From: Marthasterias glacialis
Lineage: Eukaryota > Echinodermata > Asteroidea > Forcipulatida > Asteriidae
Direction of reading: 5' to 3'
NCBI GenBank assembly: GCA_911728455.2
Contig: OU452224.1
Span: forward strand, 28,512,187-28,576,186
DNA: 64,000 nucleotides
Below are positions 28,370 through 39,781 of this stretch, piece by piece. The notes beneath the pieces are model-generated. The model searched no databases and was not told where the DNA came from. It was given only the letters and a program-made list of their open reading frames with translations. Position numbers and translations under genes: made by a program. Position 1 is the first letter of the stretch; each line of letters starts with the position of its first letter.

Positions 28370-28499
28370 CTATTTCATGGACCAGTTGTTGATTATTGCA
28401 GCACTTGGCTATGATTATGGCACTGAGGTGTAATAATACAACTAAGCCGGCACGTTTCATGCAAGCCTAATTCTACATAGGCCTGCGACATCAATCAAT
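28370..28499 (+). repeat. Dispersed repeat, copy 1 (partner at 51477-51604, inverted)
   Basis: About 128 bp from TTTCATGGAC to CATCAATCAAT recurs in reverse complement at 51477-51604 with about five mismatches. Flanks differ on both sides, so the shared module is a mobile or dispersed repeat. It contains no coding frame. Confidence 0.75.
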
Positions 28500-29283
28500 A
28501 CATCATCATGTTGTACATGCTAAGTGAACAGGCAGGTGTTACTGAAAGCGAATGGCATATTACGTCACGATGACGTCAGAAAATGAGGATTGCAACTTTC
28601 AAGAAAATTGCTGGACGCCATAATGCGTGTTTTAAATTTACCCCATGGTGTGTTGGAAGTCTTCTATCTAGTCGTAATGTAATAAGCTTCAAACTGAGTG
28701 CTGAAGATGTCTTGCTTTACTTCTGTTACACTTAGACCGCGACTTACAGGGGCGATTATGGTTCGTATTTCTTTGTTTCGATCTCAGTTATACCTTAAAG
28801 GAGATGTAAAAACACAGTCCATGGCCCTTGATAGGTGTAGTCTGCAGTCTACATAACTGGTCCACTTGATAACTTCTCTGGAAATAGGCTTAGAGCAGTG
28901 GCTGCCGCGGTGATGGAGAATACTATCGAGCCCTCAGGATGGAAGCCTAATGATGGTAGGAGCTGGGATTGAGCGCCCCCTGTTGATCACATTGAAAACT
29001 GCTGTGCAATTTTCGTTTAATATGAGGCGGGGATTGGATGGGAGAGGTTCCTGTTACTAGACTGTAAATAAGAGTCTTGAAATGAGAATGTTTTACCCTT
29101 CTTATTCAAAAAATATGTACCGGTATGTATATAATAGTATAATCGGTTTGCAGTAACACCATGTGTATATCATATCTACTTTGCTGTGTAGATGGATGTG
29201 TAAGAACTTCTTTATTCCACTACCGCGTGTAGACTTCGAAATTCATGGGACTACTTAGTTCTGAAAAGAACTGTCCTGCCGAT

Positions 29284-29320
<37 letters not shown>

Positions 29321-29518
29321 AATATGGAGTTATACGACTCCGTTTATTTACCAACCTTCAAATCAATATTCACACAAATAAATCAATTACATACACACAA
29401 AAAAACAATAGATAAGCACAAATTAATGGATGTATCTTAATAAAACTTAAACAAAATTAACTTGAGTATATTACAATTAAAAACAAGATGTGGAATCCAC
29501 AGGGCAGAGAAAGTAAGG

Positions 29519-32500
29519 TTAGAGACTAAAAATAAGTTGGTCATCTTCTCCTATTGAACACAAAGCAGAATTGCATGTGAAGTTTCTTTCAAAACATTCT
29601 TTGCTTAACCTTCTTTTTTCGAAGTACAGGTAGAGTTTCATACTTTGTTTGAATCTGGCAATGATGCTGATCTCATTTAGTCCATTATTGAACAGCTTAT
29701 CGCACCTAGTGTTCCAGATTTGGCGAAGCATTTTACATACAATTACTGCCGAGACTCCCTTAACGTTATAACCAAGAATTCTATCGGAATCCGTCAGATA
29801 AAAATACTTGTTGAAGGTGAATTTTCTGAGAAGATTTTCAATGTAGATCCAAGCATCCATAGTACAACTACAATAGATAAATAGGTGTTCATGGCTTTCA
29901 TTCTCAGTTTCACAAAGAGGGCAAATTACATTGTCAACTATACCCATCTTACGTAATAGATCTTTGGTAGCATGTACACGAAACCTGAGTTTGTATAAGA
30001 ATTGTTTGTCTTCATGATCTAATAAAGGGTTTTTCCAAAGATTGTCCCATACTTTAGACCACTCTAGCTTACAACTGAGATGAAGGATCTCATGCCACTT
30101 CTCTTGAATCTTAGGGGTGATAAATTTTCTCCGAATAATGTATCTGTAGATAGCTTTAGTGTTTGTGTCGTTTATGAAGACAACTGAATTATTTTCCTGA
30201 TCTTCCATAATTAACCAATTGCTGACATGACTTGGAGGACCTTGTCTTTTTTCTTTAATTAAAGAAAGATCGATATGGTTTTGGATTCTGTTGACCATTC
30301 TACCCGCATTAATGTTTTTAACCTTACAGATCTTGGCAATTTCTTTAAAGGTAATTAGCTCACCATTACGATTAATATCCCTAATTTGACAAAAACCATT
30401 AGACTTCAGCATAGGGCTTTTTAGAACCGAATTGTCAATAGTAGCTTTGGAGTTATTCCATAAGGGAACGTTACCACATTCAAGCAGTGACGAAAAAGTA
30501 CATTCCATTCTCCCTCCGGTTTTTTGAAAGGCAGAAATGACATCTACATAGAAACTTGTGGTTTTTAGAGGCTGTTTAGCATTGGCAAAAACATACCATC
30601 CTAAGTGGTTACTTCCACTGGCTTTACTTATCCAATAGTCGAAAGGGATTTTCCATTTACCACTTTCACGTGAATAACGAGCTATCCATTGTAACTTCAG
30701 GCTCATTAGCTTACAGTTGATATCAATGAGGCCCATTCCCCCCAATCCTTTAGGGCCGGTGATGGTGTCTTTCTTTATTTTCTCTCTTTTACAGTCCCAA
30801 AAGTATTTCCAGATCATGTCGTTAATTTTCTTTGTTAGATCTTCTGGGCATGAGATAACACTGCCTACGTAATTCACTTTAGTGCCTACAAGAGTATTTA
30901 CAATTACAACCTTTCCGTTGAGTGTTAAATTACGTTTCGACCATTTGTCAAGTGTACACTGCATCTTGCTAATTCTGGGATTCCAATTATCTGCAGGCTC
31001 CACAGCATTACCAAACATGATACCAAGAACTTTTAGTTTGTAGTCCCAGCTGAAATTGCAAGGTTTATCTGTTCTGTTTTTCCAATGCCCCAGCCACAGT
31101 CCTTTAGACTTGTCCACATTAATTTTGGAGCCACTTCCTTTACAATAGGTCTCAAGAACGTCTCTAATAATATCAAAATCATTATTGTTACTGACAAAAA
31201 AACTAGTATCATCAGCGTGTTGGATAAGCCGGATACTGCATTTTCCTTTCGGGCAGGATATACCTTTAAGCTTGTTATTGTTTCTAGTTAAACTTGCAAG
31301 ACCTTCAGCACAAATAGCATACAAAAGTGGAGATAATGGGCATCCTTGCCTAATCCCTCTTTTCACTTGAATAGGGGAACCGATACAATTGTTGATAATG
31401 ATATGACTACTCGGGTTGCTGTACAAAAGCTTAATCCACTTAATGAGGTTAGGAGGGATCTTCATTTTAATCATAACAGTGTACATGAAAATCCAGTTGA
31501 TGCGGTCAAATGCCTTCTCCTGATCAACACTAATTAAGGCAGCGTCTAAATTCTCCCAATTGGCATAATCAATAATATCACGAAGAAGCATAAGATTGTC
31601 GTGAATCTTCCTGCCAGTTACACCACAGGTTTGTTCCTCTCCAATTAGAAAAGGCATTATAGTTTTCAATCGATTAGTGATTACCTTCGAAAGGATTTTG
31701 TAATCAACATTCAACAAACTGATAGGTCTCCAGTTTTTTAATTCATGTCTGTTCCCAGAATTTTTGTAAATAAGCCTAATGATGGCACTATTCATGGACT
31801 GACAGAGGGAGCCTGTTTTAAAACAGCCGTTAAAAACTTCTAGCAGGTCAGGACCAATAGTTTCCCAATAGGCTTGGTAGAATTCAACAGTTAAACCGTC
31901 TAGACCTGGGGATTTATTTTTATTCATCTGAAAGAGGGCAATTTTTACTTCTTCTTCAGTGATCTCCCTGCTGAGATTAGAACAGTTCTCGTGCGGAATT
32001 TCTTTATCATCAATATTGGAAATTATTTCGTTTATGTGAGGTTGGGAAATGTCTTCAGAATCATACAAATTACCATAAAAGGTATTAACACATTTAAACA
32101 TATCATTGATGTTATCAACCATTTCACCTTCTACATTAAGAAGTTTGTCCATATTAGTGCAGGTAACTTGCTTTTTCTCTAAATGAAGGAAAAATTTTGA
32201 AGGTTTTTCTCCCTCAACTTTCATGATGTTACGGGTTCTAATACGAGCCTTTTCCCATTCGTTAATTTCATACTTCTTCAGTTGGGTTTCAAGATCTTTG
32301 ATATCTTCAGGCCCGGCCCTCTCTGGGCTACTAATTAGATCGTTATAGCGCCTTTGGAGATCATTTTGTTGTTGTTTAAGACTCCAACTTTTCTCTTTAC
32401 CATACTCTTTAATGATTTCTTTAATTCTAACTTTACCCCATTCCCACCAATCGGCTAGGGAATCGTAATAATCTTTCTGACCATGCCAATATTTCCAGAA

Positions 32501-33307
32501 TATGTCGATTCTGAATATACAATCTTCATCATTAAGAAGACTGTTGTTACAAATCCACCTCCCCTGCCCATGCATGGTATTTGAGTTGTCCAGTCTTAAT
32601 GAGACAATATGATGATCTGATAAACCCAAAGGGCTAACACTAATATCAGTAATATGATTCAAGATTGCTGGAGATACGAACAAGTAATCAATTCTGCTGG
32701 CTTGCTTGCTAGCTTTGTGATAGTGTGTGTACCCGGGATCTTCGGGGTAGGTTGTACGCCACACATCGTACAGATCTTTTTCATTAAGAACATTTTTGAG
32801 AATTATTTTGCTCACGTCTTTTGTTTTTTCACTATCGACATTGCAGTTAAAGTCTCCTCCAACAATCCAATCGTTTTCATTATTTATACAATCGACAAGG
32901 TTATCAAAAAATCTTGATCTAGCAGAAATCTCATTGGGTGCATATACAGAAGCTATATTGATACTATCATTACCCAGTTTGAGTTCTCCTTTAATCCATC
33001 GACCCTCTTCATCTTTATCAATATTACCCAGATCTAAACCAGACTTGTATGATGTAAGTATAGCAACTCCCTTAGATTGACGACTACCATGGCTAAAATA
33101 CATTTTACCATTCCACTGTCTTTGCCACTCATTTTCATCGTTGTGTTCACTGTGAGTTTCTTGAATGAGAATGACACTAAACTTTCTACGTTCTAGATAA
33201 TCAAATAAAACTTTACGTTTAAGATTGTTTCTCATTCCGTTTGTGTTGATCGATGCAATAGATAAAAAGACCATGCAAAAACAAAGTGATATTTGTAAGA
33301 TCCTCAT
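29519..33307 (-). CDS. LINE ORF2: endonuclease and reverse transcriptase
   Basis: A 1262-residue polyprotein that nicks target DNA and copies the element RNA at the nick (target-primed reverse transcription). The N-terminal AP-like endonuclease spans about residues 17-240 with catalytic-type positions N21 (SINTNG), E50 (QETH), Y122 (SVYAPN), D152/N154 (GGDFN) and SDH at 230-232. The reverse transcriptase lies at about 455-760: KSPGLDGL near 465-472, NWRPISLLN near 525-533, motif A SVDQEKAFD with D595, motif B RQGCPLSPLLY near 653-663, and motif C HADD with D699/D700. A C-terminal CCHC finger (CPLC...HEHLFIYC) starts at residue 1129. All key residues are present and no stop interrupts the frame. 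The first 16 residues are hydrophobic (MRILQISLCFCMVFLS), unusual before an endonuclease; translation could instead start at a later methionine, although that would remove catalytic Asn. Confidence 0.93.
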   Translation of the reverse strand: MRILQISLCFCMVFLSIASINTNGMRNNLKRKVLFDYLERRKFSVILIQETHSEHNDENEWQRQWNGKMYFSHGSRQSKGVAILTSYKSGLDLGNIDKDEEGRWIKGELKLGNDSINIASVYAPNEISARSRFFDNLVDCINNENDWIVGGDFNCNVDSEKTKDVSKIILKNVLNEKDLYDVWRTTYPEDPGYTHYHKASKQASRIDYLFVSPAILNHITDISVSPLGLSDHHIVSLRLDNSNTMHGQGRWICNNSLLNDEDCIFRIDIFWKYWHGQKDYYDSLADWWEWGKVRIKEIIKEYGKEKSWSLKQQQNDLQRRYNDLISSPERAGPEDIKDLETQLKKYEINEWEKARIRTRNIMKVEGEKPSKFFLHLEKKQVTCTNMDKLLNVEGEMVDNINDMFKCVNTFYGNLYDSEDISQPHINEIISNIDDKEIPHENCSNLSREITEEEVKIALFQMNKNKSPGLDGLTVEFYQAYWETIGPDLLEVFNGCFKTGSLCQSMNSAIIRLIYKNSGNRHELKNWRPISLLNVDYKILSKVITNRLKTIMPFLIGEEQTCGVTGRKIHDNLMLLRDIIDYANWENLDAALISVDQEKAFDRINWIFMYTVMIKMKIPPNLIKWIKLLYSNPSSHIIINNCIGSPIQVKRGIRQGCPLSPLLYAICAEGLASLTRNNNKLKGISCPKGKCSIRLIQHADDTSFFVSNNNDFDIIRDVLETYCKGSGSKINVDKSKGLWLGHWKNRTDKPCNFSWDYKLKVLGIMFGNAVEPADNWNPRISKMQCTLDKWSKRNLTLNGKVVIVNTLVGTKVNYVGSVISCPEDLTKKINDMIWKYFWDCKREKIKKDTITGPKGLGGMGLIDINCKLMSLKLQWIARYSRESGKWKIPFDYWISKASGSNHLGWYVFANAKQPLKTTSFYVDVISAFQKTGGRMECTFSSLLECGNVPLWNNSKATIDNSVLKSPMLKSNGFCQIRDINRNGELITFKEIAKICKVKNINAGRMVNRIQNHIDLSLIKEKRQGPPSHVSNWLIMEDQENNSVVFINDTNTKAIYRYIIRRKFITPKIQEKWHEILHLSCKLEWSKVWDNLWKNPLLDHEDKQFLYKLRFRVHATKDLLRKMGIVDNVICPLCETENESHEHLFIYCSCTMDAWIYIENLLRKFTFNKYFYLTDSDRILGYNVKGVSAVIVCKMLRQIWNTRCDKLFNNGLNEISIIARFKQSMKLYLYFEKRRLSKECFERNFTCNSALCSIGEDDQLIFSL

Positions 33308-33335
33308 ATTTTCAATGTAAGGAAGGAAAACTTAT

Positions 33336-34919
33336 CTATTTAGATCGTCCTCTGCCTCTTCCTCTACTAGCCGGGTGGTTGGATTGAATGGGAGCGTTTT
33401 GCTTGATCTGGGTTGCTTGATTCTTATCGGCTTGGCTAGGATGGCCATGGTCTGTTTTGGATTTGACGGTGTGTTCACAATCAGGCTGAGTGTTCTTGTC
33501 TTTCTTGGATGGGCTTGTCTTGCTTGTCACTCTTTGGTTAGTCTGACTCGAGTTAGGCTTATGGGACTGTCTTGACTGTCTTGAATTCGACTGTTCAGAT
33601 TGGCTTGACTTTGGTTTGTGAGACTGGCTTTTGCTTTGCTGACCTGCATGGCTAACTTGACTAGGTCTGTCGGGTTGGTTGGCTGTGGTTGGTGTCATAA
33701 CTCCCCCGGTGGTTTTCCTTTCCCAGGAAGTACGCTTTTTCCGAAGGCGATGTACTCCATGTCGAATGTATGGAACAAAATCACCTTCATCTTCAGAATC
33801 TTTCAAGCTGTTTGTGTGGGGGTCTGCATTCTCCATTCCTGTCTCCTCTGTCTCCTGTGTTTCTGGAGTGTCATCTACGTCTAATTTCTCTTGATAGATT
33901 TCAATGTTTTCTGATTCGCTCTCTCCATCTGTTGATTTGTCTTCTCTTGAGATTTTCCTTATCTCTTCTTCCTCTTCACTGCCACTTACTTGGCGTTTTC
34001 TCTTTTCTTTTGCCTTCATTGCTTCATCCCAAAAGCTCATTATTTTTGGTTGCTGTCTTTTGGTGGTCTCTGCGATTGCGTCTTCCGCTTTCTGGGTTTC
34101 TTCCTGGTCGTCTTTGTCATTGTCGTTGTCTATTTCCTCCGGTCTCACTTCTTGCTCTACCTCTGAGAATTCTCTGTATGTTTCTTCATAATTTCCTTCG
34201 TCCAAAACTGATGTTTGCTCGTCTTGGTCATTGTATCTGTGCCAGGCAGCTCTATGTGTGTTGGTACCACATATCAGGCACCTTCCTCTCAAGTGACAGT
34301 CACGGGCGAGGTGGCCAGGTTGACTGCAAATTTTACAGGTCTTCTCTTGTCCTCGGTGACGTACTGATAAAGTGTACTCACCCACTTTGATGAAACTGGG
34401 TACTGGTTTCTTGATGTTCTTCAGTAGGACACTGCGAACTCCAGTTTCTACATTAATGTCAAAGTCGTGTGTTTGGCGTCTTATATTTGCTGCTGTTCCA
34501 TAAGCCATTAAAGCACTTGCAACTGTGTCGTCGGACATTTCGTATGGTGCCTTCACGTAGACCACTACTGAATTTAGGACATTGGCCCTCTCACACTCCT
34601 CTCTCACTCCTTTCAAAAGTATGCCCGTTCTTGCTATACACTCACAATCGACGTCATTGTCAAAAGTTACGTTGTACCAGCCACTGTCCAGTGGGGCTAT
34701 ACATCTTATTGTCTCCACGGTGCCAACTTCTTTGTCAATCGCGTCATAGACCTCCTTCGCAGTAAGGTTCTTTACATGGCGTGCGTTGAAACGTATTGTG
34801 TTTTGGCGTTTTAGTGCTACCGAGCCCTGTGGTCTCACCATGTCTGCCCAAGATGGCCGTCCCGTTGTATGGCCCCGATACATGATTGATGAAGAGGCCA
34901 AAGGGGCCCTCAGCAACAA
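33336..34919 (-). CDS. LINE ORF1: RNA-binding zinc-knuckle protein
   Basis: A 527-residue protein expected to coat the retrotransposon RNA and form the ribonucleoprotein. Residues about 40-190 form a mixed alpha/beta region that looks like RRM-type folds. A CCHC knuckle follows (C195, C198, H203, C208) and then a second finger ending in histidine (C214, C217, H222, H227). After residue 230 the protein is acidic, then a low-complexity Ser/Gln/Lys-rich segment, ending in an Arg-Gly run that would favour RNA binding. It lies 28 nt upstream of ORF2 on the same strand, so ORF2 is probably translated by reinitiation or a similar mechanism. Methionines at 13 and 27 are alternative starts. Confidence 0.85.
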   Translation of the reverse strand: MLLRAPLASSSIMYRGHTTGRPSWADMVRPQGSVALKRQNTIRFNARHVKNLTAKEVYDAIDKEVGTVETIRCIAPLDSGWYNVTFDNDVDCECIARTGILLKGVREECERANVLNSVVVYVKAPYEMSDDTVASALMAYGTAANIRRQTHDFDINVETGVRSVLLKNIKKPVPSFIKVGEYTLSVRHRGQEKTCKICSQPGHLARDCHLRGRCLICGTNTHRAAWHRYNDQDEQTSVLDEGNYEETYREFSEVEQEVRPEEIDNDNDKDDQEETQKAEDAIAETTKRQQPKIMSFWDEAMKAKEKRKRQVSGSEEEEEIRKISREDKSTDGESESENIEIYQEKLDVDDTPETQETEETGMENADPHTNSLKDSEDEGDFVPYIRHGVHRLRKKRTSWERKTTGGVMTPTTANQPDRPSQVSHAGQQSKSQSHKPKSSQSEQSNSRQSRQSHKPNSSQTNQRVTSKTSPSKKDKNTQPDCEHTVKSKTDHGHPSQADKNQATQIKQNAPIQSNHPASRGRGRGRSK

Positions 34920-35068
34920 TAAATAGCACCAGAGTTATCTTATATTATGCTATACTCACAAGTATGAATGATAATATCTCTTGAAGAGTGCAACAAACAC
35001 GAAAAGGAGTAAATAATCAGCAAAAACGAGGAGCAGAGTTGAAATACACGTCTTGCGACCTCGAACGC

Positions 35069-35070
35069 AT

Positions 35071-35101
<31 letters not shown>

Positions 35102-35450
35102 TCTATCTATCTATCTACCTATCTATCTATCTATCTATCTGTCTGTCTGTCTGTCTGCCTGTCTGTCTGTCTGTCTGTCTGTCTGTATGTCTGTCTGTTT
35201 ATTTATTTTGTTTTATTTGTTTATTTGTTTATTTGTTTATTTGTTTATTTGTTTATTTGTTTATTTGTTTATTTGTTTATTTGTTTATTTGTTTATTTGT
35301 TTATTTGTTTATTTGTTTATTTGTTTATTTGTTTATTTGTTTATTTGTTTATTTGTTTATTTGTTTATTTGTTTATTTGTTTATTTGTTTATTTGTTTAT
35401 TTGTTTATTTGTTTATTTGTTTATTTGTTTATTTATTCATTTATTTACTT

Positions 35451-35483
<33 letters not shown>

Positions 35484-35485
35484 TA
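35069..35485. repeat. Compound tetra/octanucleotide microsatellite
   Basis: In order: ATTT units, ATCT units, GTCT units (with a few variants), then a long ATTTGTTT octamer array from about 35205 to 35430, then ATTT units again. Each block differs from its neighbour by one base per unit, as expected for successive slippage expansion of point variants. It sits at the 5' side of the LINE. The long open frames here are repeat artefacts. Confidence 0.95.
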
Positions 35486-38400
35486 ATTAGTTATTGATTT
35501 CAACATTTCGACTAGCCTGCTCTAGTCGTAGTCATTAATAAATAAGTCAATACGTGATTTCGGCTTAGTCTAGAGCCGAAATGGTGAACATGAGCTAACA
35601 TGTAAATAAAGTATATTTTCTTGACTAAATTGTTTTTATTGTAGTTGCACATTGTGTAAGTTACATTTTAAGTGTGGAATGACAAACGGAAATCACATAA
35701 AGACGTTGTGTATTAAAGAGAAATGCTTTTGATGTACACTATAGGCCTAAGGTTACGTCAATTGTGAAAGAAAATAAACTTCAGAAAAGCAAAATCTCTG
35801 TGTCGCATGACTTTATTTTGCCTAGTCATGACATCATCCCGCGATGTTGTCAAACCAGGTCGCAGTGATTGACTAAAAAGAACATAATTATTTTTAGTCA
35901 GTTACATATAGTTTAATCTGTACAATGGCCTTGTCCAGTTGTGTATGACGAAAAATCGAATACTTTCCAATGACTTTTAATAATTAAATAGATTTATCGA
36001 GATGTATGGCATTGTGAGCTAATACTCAGCAATATAACAATTGACCACGATGGAAATCTTGATGTTACTTGGATGTGTTCGAACTCGTTGGAGTCTTGGT
36101 CAGTGCCCCCTTAAATAGCGAAGTTTGTGTAGGACTCGTGAGGTTACTTACCCAAAGCAACGCGCATCTGAACAATCATCTTAACAATTACAATTCCACT
36201 TATGATCACAGTCTAAGCGTTAGCATTCGCAGTACCACGCCGTGTTCGTGCCGCTTTCCCTCCCATGAGATGATCACTACCTCTCGCTGCCGACAGCCGG
36301 AAACTGTGAAAGGAATATATTCTCACAGTCTTTCATTCCTCCTTGGGCATGAGGGTTGGGCTATATTTGGACTTTAAACCTTGAAGTAAATATTAATTTG
36401 GAGCCGTTTCCGCATGTTGTACTCCCACGAGAAGTCCTTTACTATATGATTGCATCTGTAATCTCAAGACATACGTGATTTGTAGGCATGGACTGACAAT
36501 ACGATGATGCAATGACGCAGTTTGGGGAGTCTTGCCCGTCGGCTCTTCAAGCTACAGGCCAATCTCACAGGGAAGATCCTCCCTTAAGGTATTACTACAT
36601 CTAAGATGTAATCATATCATCAGTAAGTCTATCGAGGGTCACATCTAAGAGAAGTGGAACCAGGTCCATTATGACAAGAAGTGTGAGACAAAGTTTGCAA
36701 ATGTCGTCACCCCTGACTTTAATGTTTAGGTGTCACTTTCCATCTATCGGGTCTTGTGATTTTATGATATCCTTTAATATTATATATCAATACTTTAACT
36801 TTGTATTAAGTAAAGCCACAACATCAGGATTTACAATAAAACCCGCCGGAGGTAATTATTCATAGGAGAGTTCCCCATCAGGGTTGATTGAACAGCATTA
36901 CAGCTGGAAGGATAAATTGAAAGACAAGACCTCTCAGCAGGCAATAATTCCATTAAGACCAAGTCTTTTTATTTATTCAGTTTTATTATCTTTTTTTTCA
37001 TAAAACGAAGGCCTTTATGTTTGTATGTTCTATTCATATCTTTATAAGGCCAAACTCCATAATATCATGATTTCAATGACAAATACAACAGTGTGAGAAA
37101 ACAAAATTAAGAAGAATTTGTGTTTTTATTTGAAGTAACTGTAATTGATTGTAAAGACCTATATATTGTTCCTTTTCTGTTTCAAAATAAGGACATGGGC
37201 TAAAGGTCTTTACCAATTTCAACTTTATCGTTGTATAATAAAAGGTAGACAGAATTTACGTGAATTTTATATTGAAACGTATTAATTTGAATTTTCGTTT
37301 TTAAATGTGTTGTCCTTTTTGATGAAGGGCTAATTCAGTTCAAGTGACATATTTCATGATAAAAGGTAGTACCCAACATTCTCTTAGTTTTAAAACACAA
37401 TGTACAATATTATTGTGTAACACAGTCGTTACATTCATGTTATTTACATGTGTACATAACATTACATTGTGTCTATTCCACTTTAAAAATTGCTCAAAAG
37501 CACTTTATCCAAAAAAGTACAAAAATGGTGTACATACTTTTATCGTTTTCATTCAATCGTATGATTTCTTCTCCAACGAAGTCCTTATAATGTATCGTAT
37601 CAAGTAAAAGAATCTATAACGGATGGATTGTGTAACGGATCTTAGACTTTTAAGAGACTGTGGTTTAATGGCAGATTCTCAGAGCAAGTGTAAATAAGAA
37701 CAAATGCAGATTGCATCGATTTTGTTCACATCTCGGCTGCATTTTATTCTCCTGTTTTGTATTGAATTCTTTTGTAACCCTTACATATTTAAGAGTTGTA
37801 CTTTATGTGGCCGTCGACGACAATGTAATAAAAGACTCTAATCAAGCGAGTGGGAAGGTGAAATTATACACTAGAAACCTCACTTGGCGTTACGGAGTAC
37901 TGCTTGATTCCAAAGTACTGAATTTAGATGACTGTTTACGGGGTAGTTTGGCCGTAATGGAAGTGATATCAAGTACAAGTTAGCTCTGCACTCCTTCAAC
38001 TCAATCTACTGGCGTAAGATATGTCCTGACTGCAGCTGCCGATCGAACAGATGAACTTTTATCTCGTTTGGTAAAAGAGCGTTGTAGATTTTAATGTCTC
38101 AACTCATTCGATTCTACTGTAAAGAATCAGACCACGCTCAAAGACTTAATTCACAGTTCGTTTCAAACATCTTAGTGTCACTGGATCAGTGTAGAATTGA
38201 GAGAGAAGGGAACGAGATGCTACGATAGGCCAGTGACTTTGACTTAGAACTTGGTTGTACTTAATGTGTTTAGCTCACAAGATGCGGGTGGTAAGATTTT
38301 AAACAATTATTTTGCAATGGTTAATAAGTGTAATGTCAAAGCAAGATGCATATTGAGGTTATTATGATATGGCTCAAAATTTCAATCAGTCTTAAAATAT

Positions 38401-39670
38401 ACCAGGATGGAGCATTCCAGACCTCACAAACTAACGGTAGATGTAAGAGGATGGCCCATTTTACATGTGAAAGTTAAAGCCAATTAAATAAACGTTTTCA
38501 CTCATTTTAAAGCTTTTTAAAGCATTGAATCGTTCTTTCGTAGATGAAGAATACCTTTTTTCTTCTTTTTCTTTCAATTGAGCGGTTAATACAACACGGG
38601 TGTTAGTTTTCGATATTTGGATAAATTTTATTTTATTTCGAAAACTTAACATCTTTGATTTAGGAAGTTCATTGTAAGAACAAAGACAACTCGAAGCCGG
38701 AATAAGAACACCATTAGCACGATTAACACATTTTTTATAAAACTGATATTATTGTTGTTGGAATTTAAATGAATAGTGGTCGTACCATGCAGTCAAAAGT
38801 AACATTTGGGACTGGAAACAATAGACTGAGAAGTTGTGCGACCAATGTTTACATGTCATTTCGTGTCCTGTATAGCGGGCACTACGTCATTCTCACCTGA
38901 TGGCAAAGTATGTGCAAATACATGCTGTGACCAACAAAGTCACATCAACAGTCGGCATTTGGTAACAAAAACAAAGTTACTAAGCTCTTTTATTAAAGTT
39001 GTATATTGTGACATTGATATTAATCACATTACTGTTTCTTAAACTACCAGTATTCTACTACAACAGAGGTCTATTTTGAGTTGGGCCCTATGCACTACCG
39101 GCATTGGACGACGATGTAGCTACCCGCCCGTTATTTTGTTTGTAATGTAAATCACTGTAGACAAGTAAAGAACGTTTGAAAAGTGAGCATTTATACCTAG
39201 CCTTGTTGAATATCAAATAGACAAAGGAATCACACAGTTTTGAAAAGCCTTTTCTTTTCATAATTTCAGCATGAGTGTTTGAGTTTGAGTGTGTTAAAAA
39301 GCGTGATCGCGGTCGTGTAGCCCAAACGTTCCGTCATACAACAACATCGCAAACATCACATTCCTTGTAGAATTTGCAAGACTTGCTGGAACTGTCCTTT
39401 CTGGCTTTATTCAGCCACTAGAATGTCTCTGGCACAAACTCTGAGTTCGGGAAAACAGATTTTGAGAAAGAACAAGCCTCGATCGAATATACAAATGCAA
39501 CAATCATCATGTACCGTACCGCACTTTCCTATGGAGGACGTCGTGTTTGTTGACGTTTAATACCCACTACCGGTCAGGTGACTTTGAGAGCGCAATCGGC
39601 CTAAAAATTGTGAGTGTATTAGTCAGCGATGCACTCGGATTTGCGTTATGAATTGGCCGAGAAAGATTAG

Positions 39671-39781
39671 TATATTCATGTATTCGTGTATTATGTATTC
39701 ATGTATTCATGTATTCATGTATGCATACATTCATGTATTCATGTATTTATGTATTCATGTATTCATGTATTCATTCATATA
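39671..39781. repeat. ATTCATGT octamer repeat
   Basis: About a dozen imperfect copies of TATTCATG, with one inverted-looking interruption (ATGCATACATTCATG). Simple-sequence array. Confidence 0.75.

Larger units (their letters stand above)
29286..34930 (-). mobile_element. Tx1/L1-type non-LTR retrotransposon, two intact ORFs and poly(A) tail
   Basis: On the minus strand the element reads: 5' region, ORF1 (34919-33336), a 28-nt gap, ORF2 (33307-29519), about 200 nt of 3' UTR, then a 34-nt poly(A) (T29286-29319 on the plus strand). Gene order, apurinic-type endonuclease, reverse transcriptase, C-terminal CCHC finger and poly(A) tail place it in the L1/Tx1 group. Both frames are uninterrupted, implying recent insertion. 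The 5' limit is uncertain: it could extend to about 35068, where a microsatellite starts. I found no target-site duplication when comparing the sequence beside the poly(A) with the 5' flank. Confidence 0.88.

Noticed and set aside
33375..34765. Plus-strand frames opposite the LINE ORF1, up to 206 codons
   Set aside because: Antisense shadows of a real minus-strand coding frame with zinc knuckles.
34988..35490. Frames encoding long Leu/Tyr/Phe/Cys repeat proteins
   Set aside because: Translation of ATTT/GTTT microsatellite units in all phases; not genes.
35490..35535. End of a Penelope-like element
   Set aside because: The motif is suggestive, but there is no reverse transcriptase or second terminus nearby.
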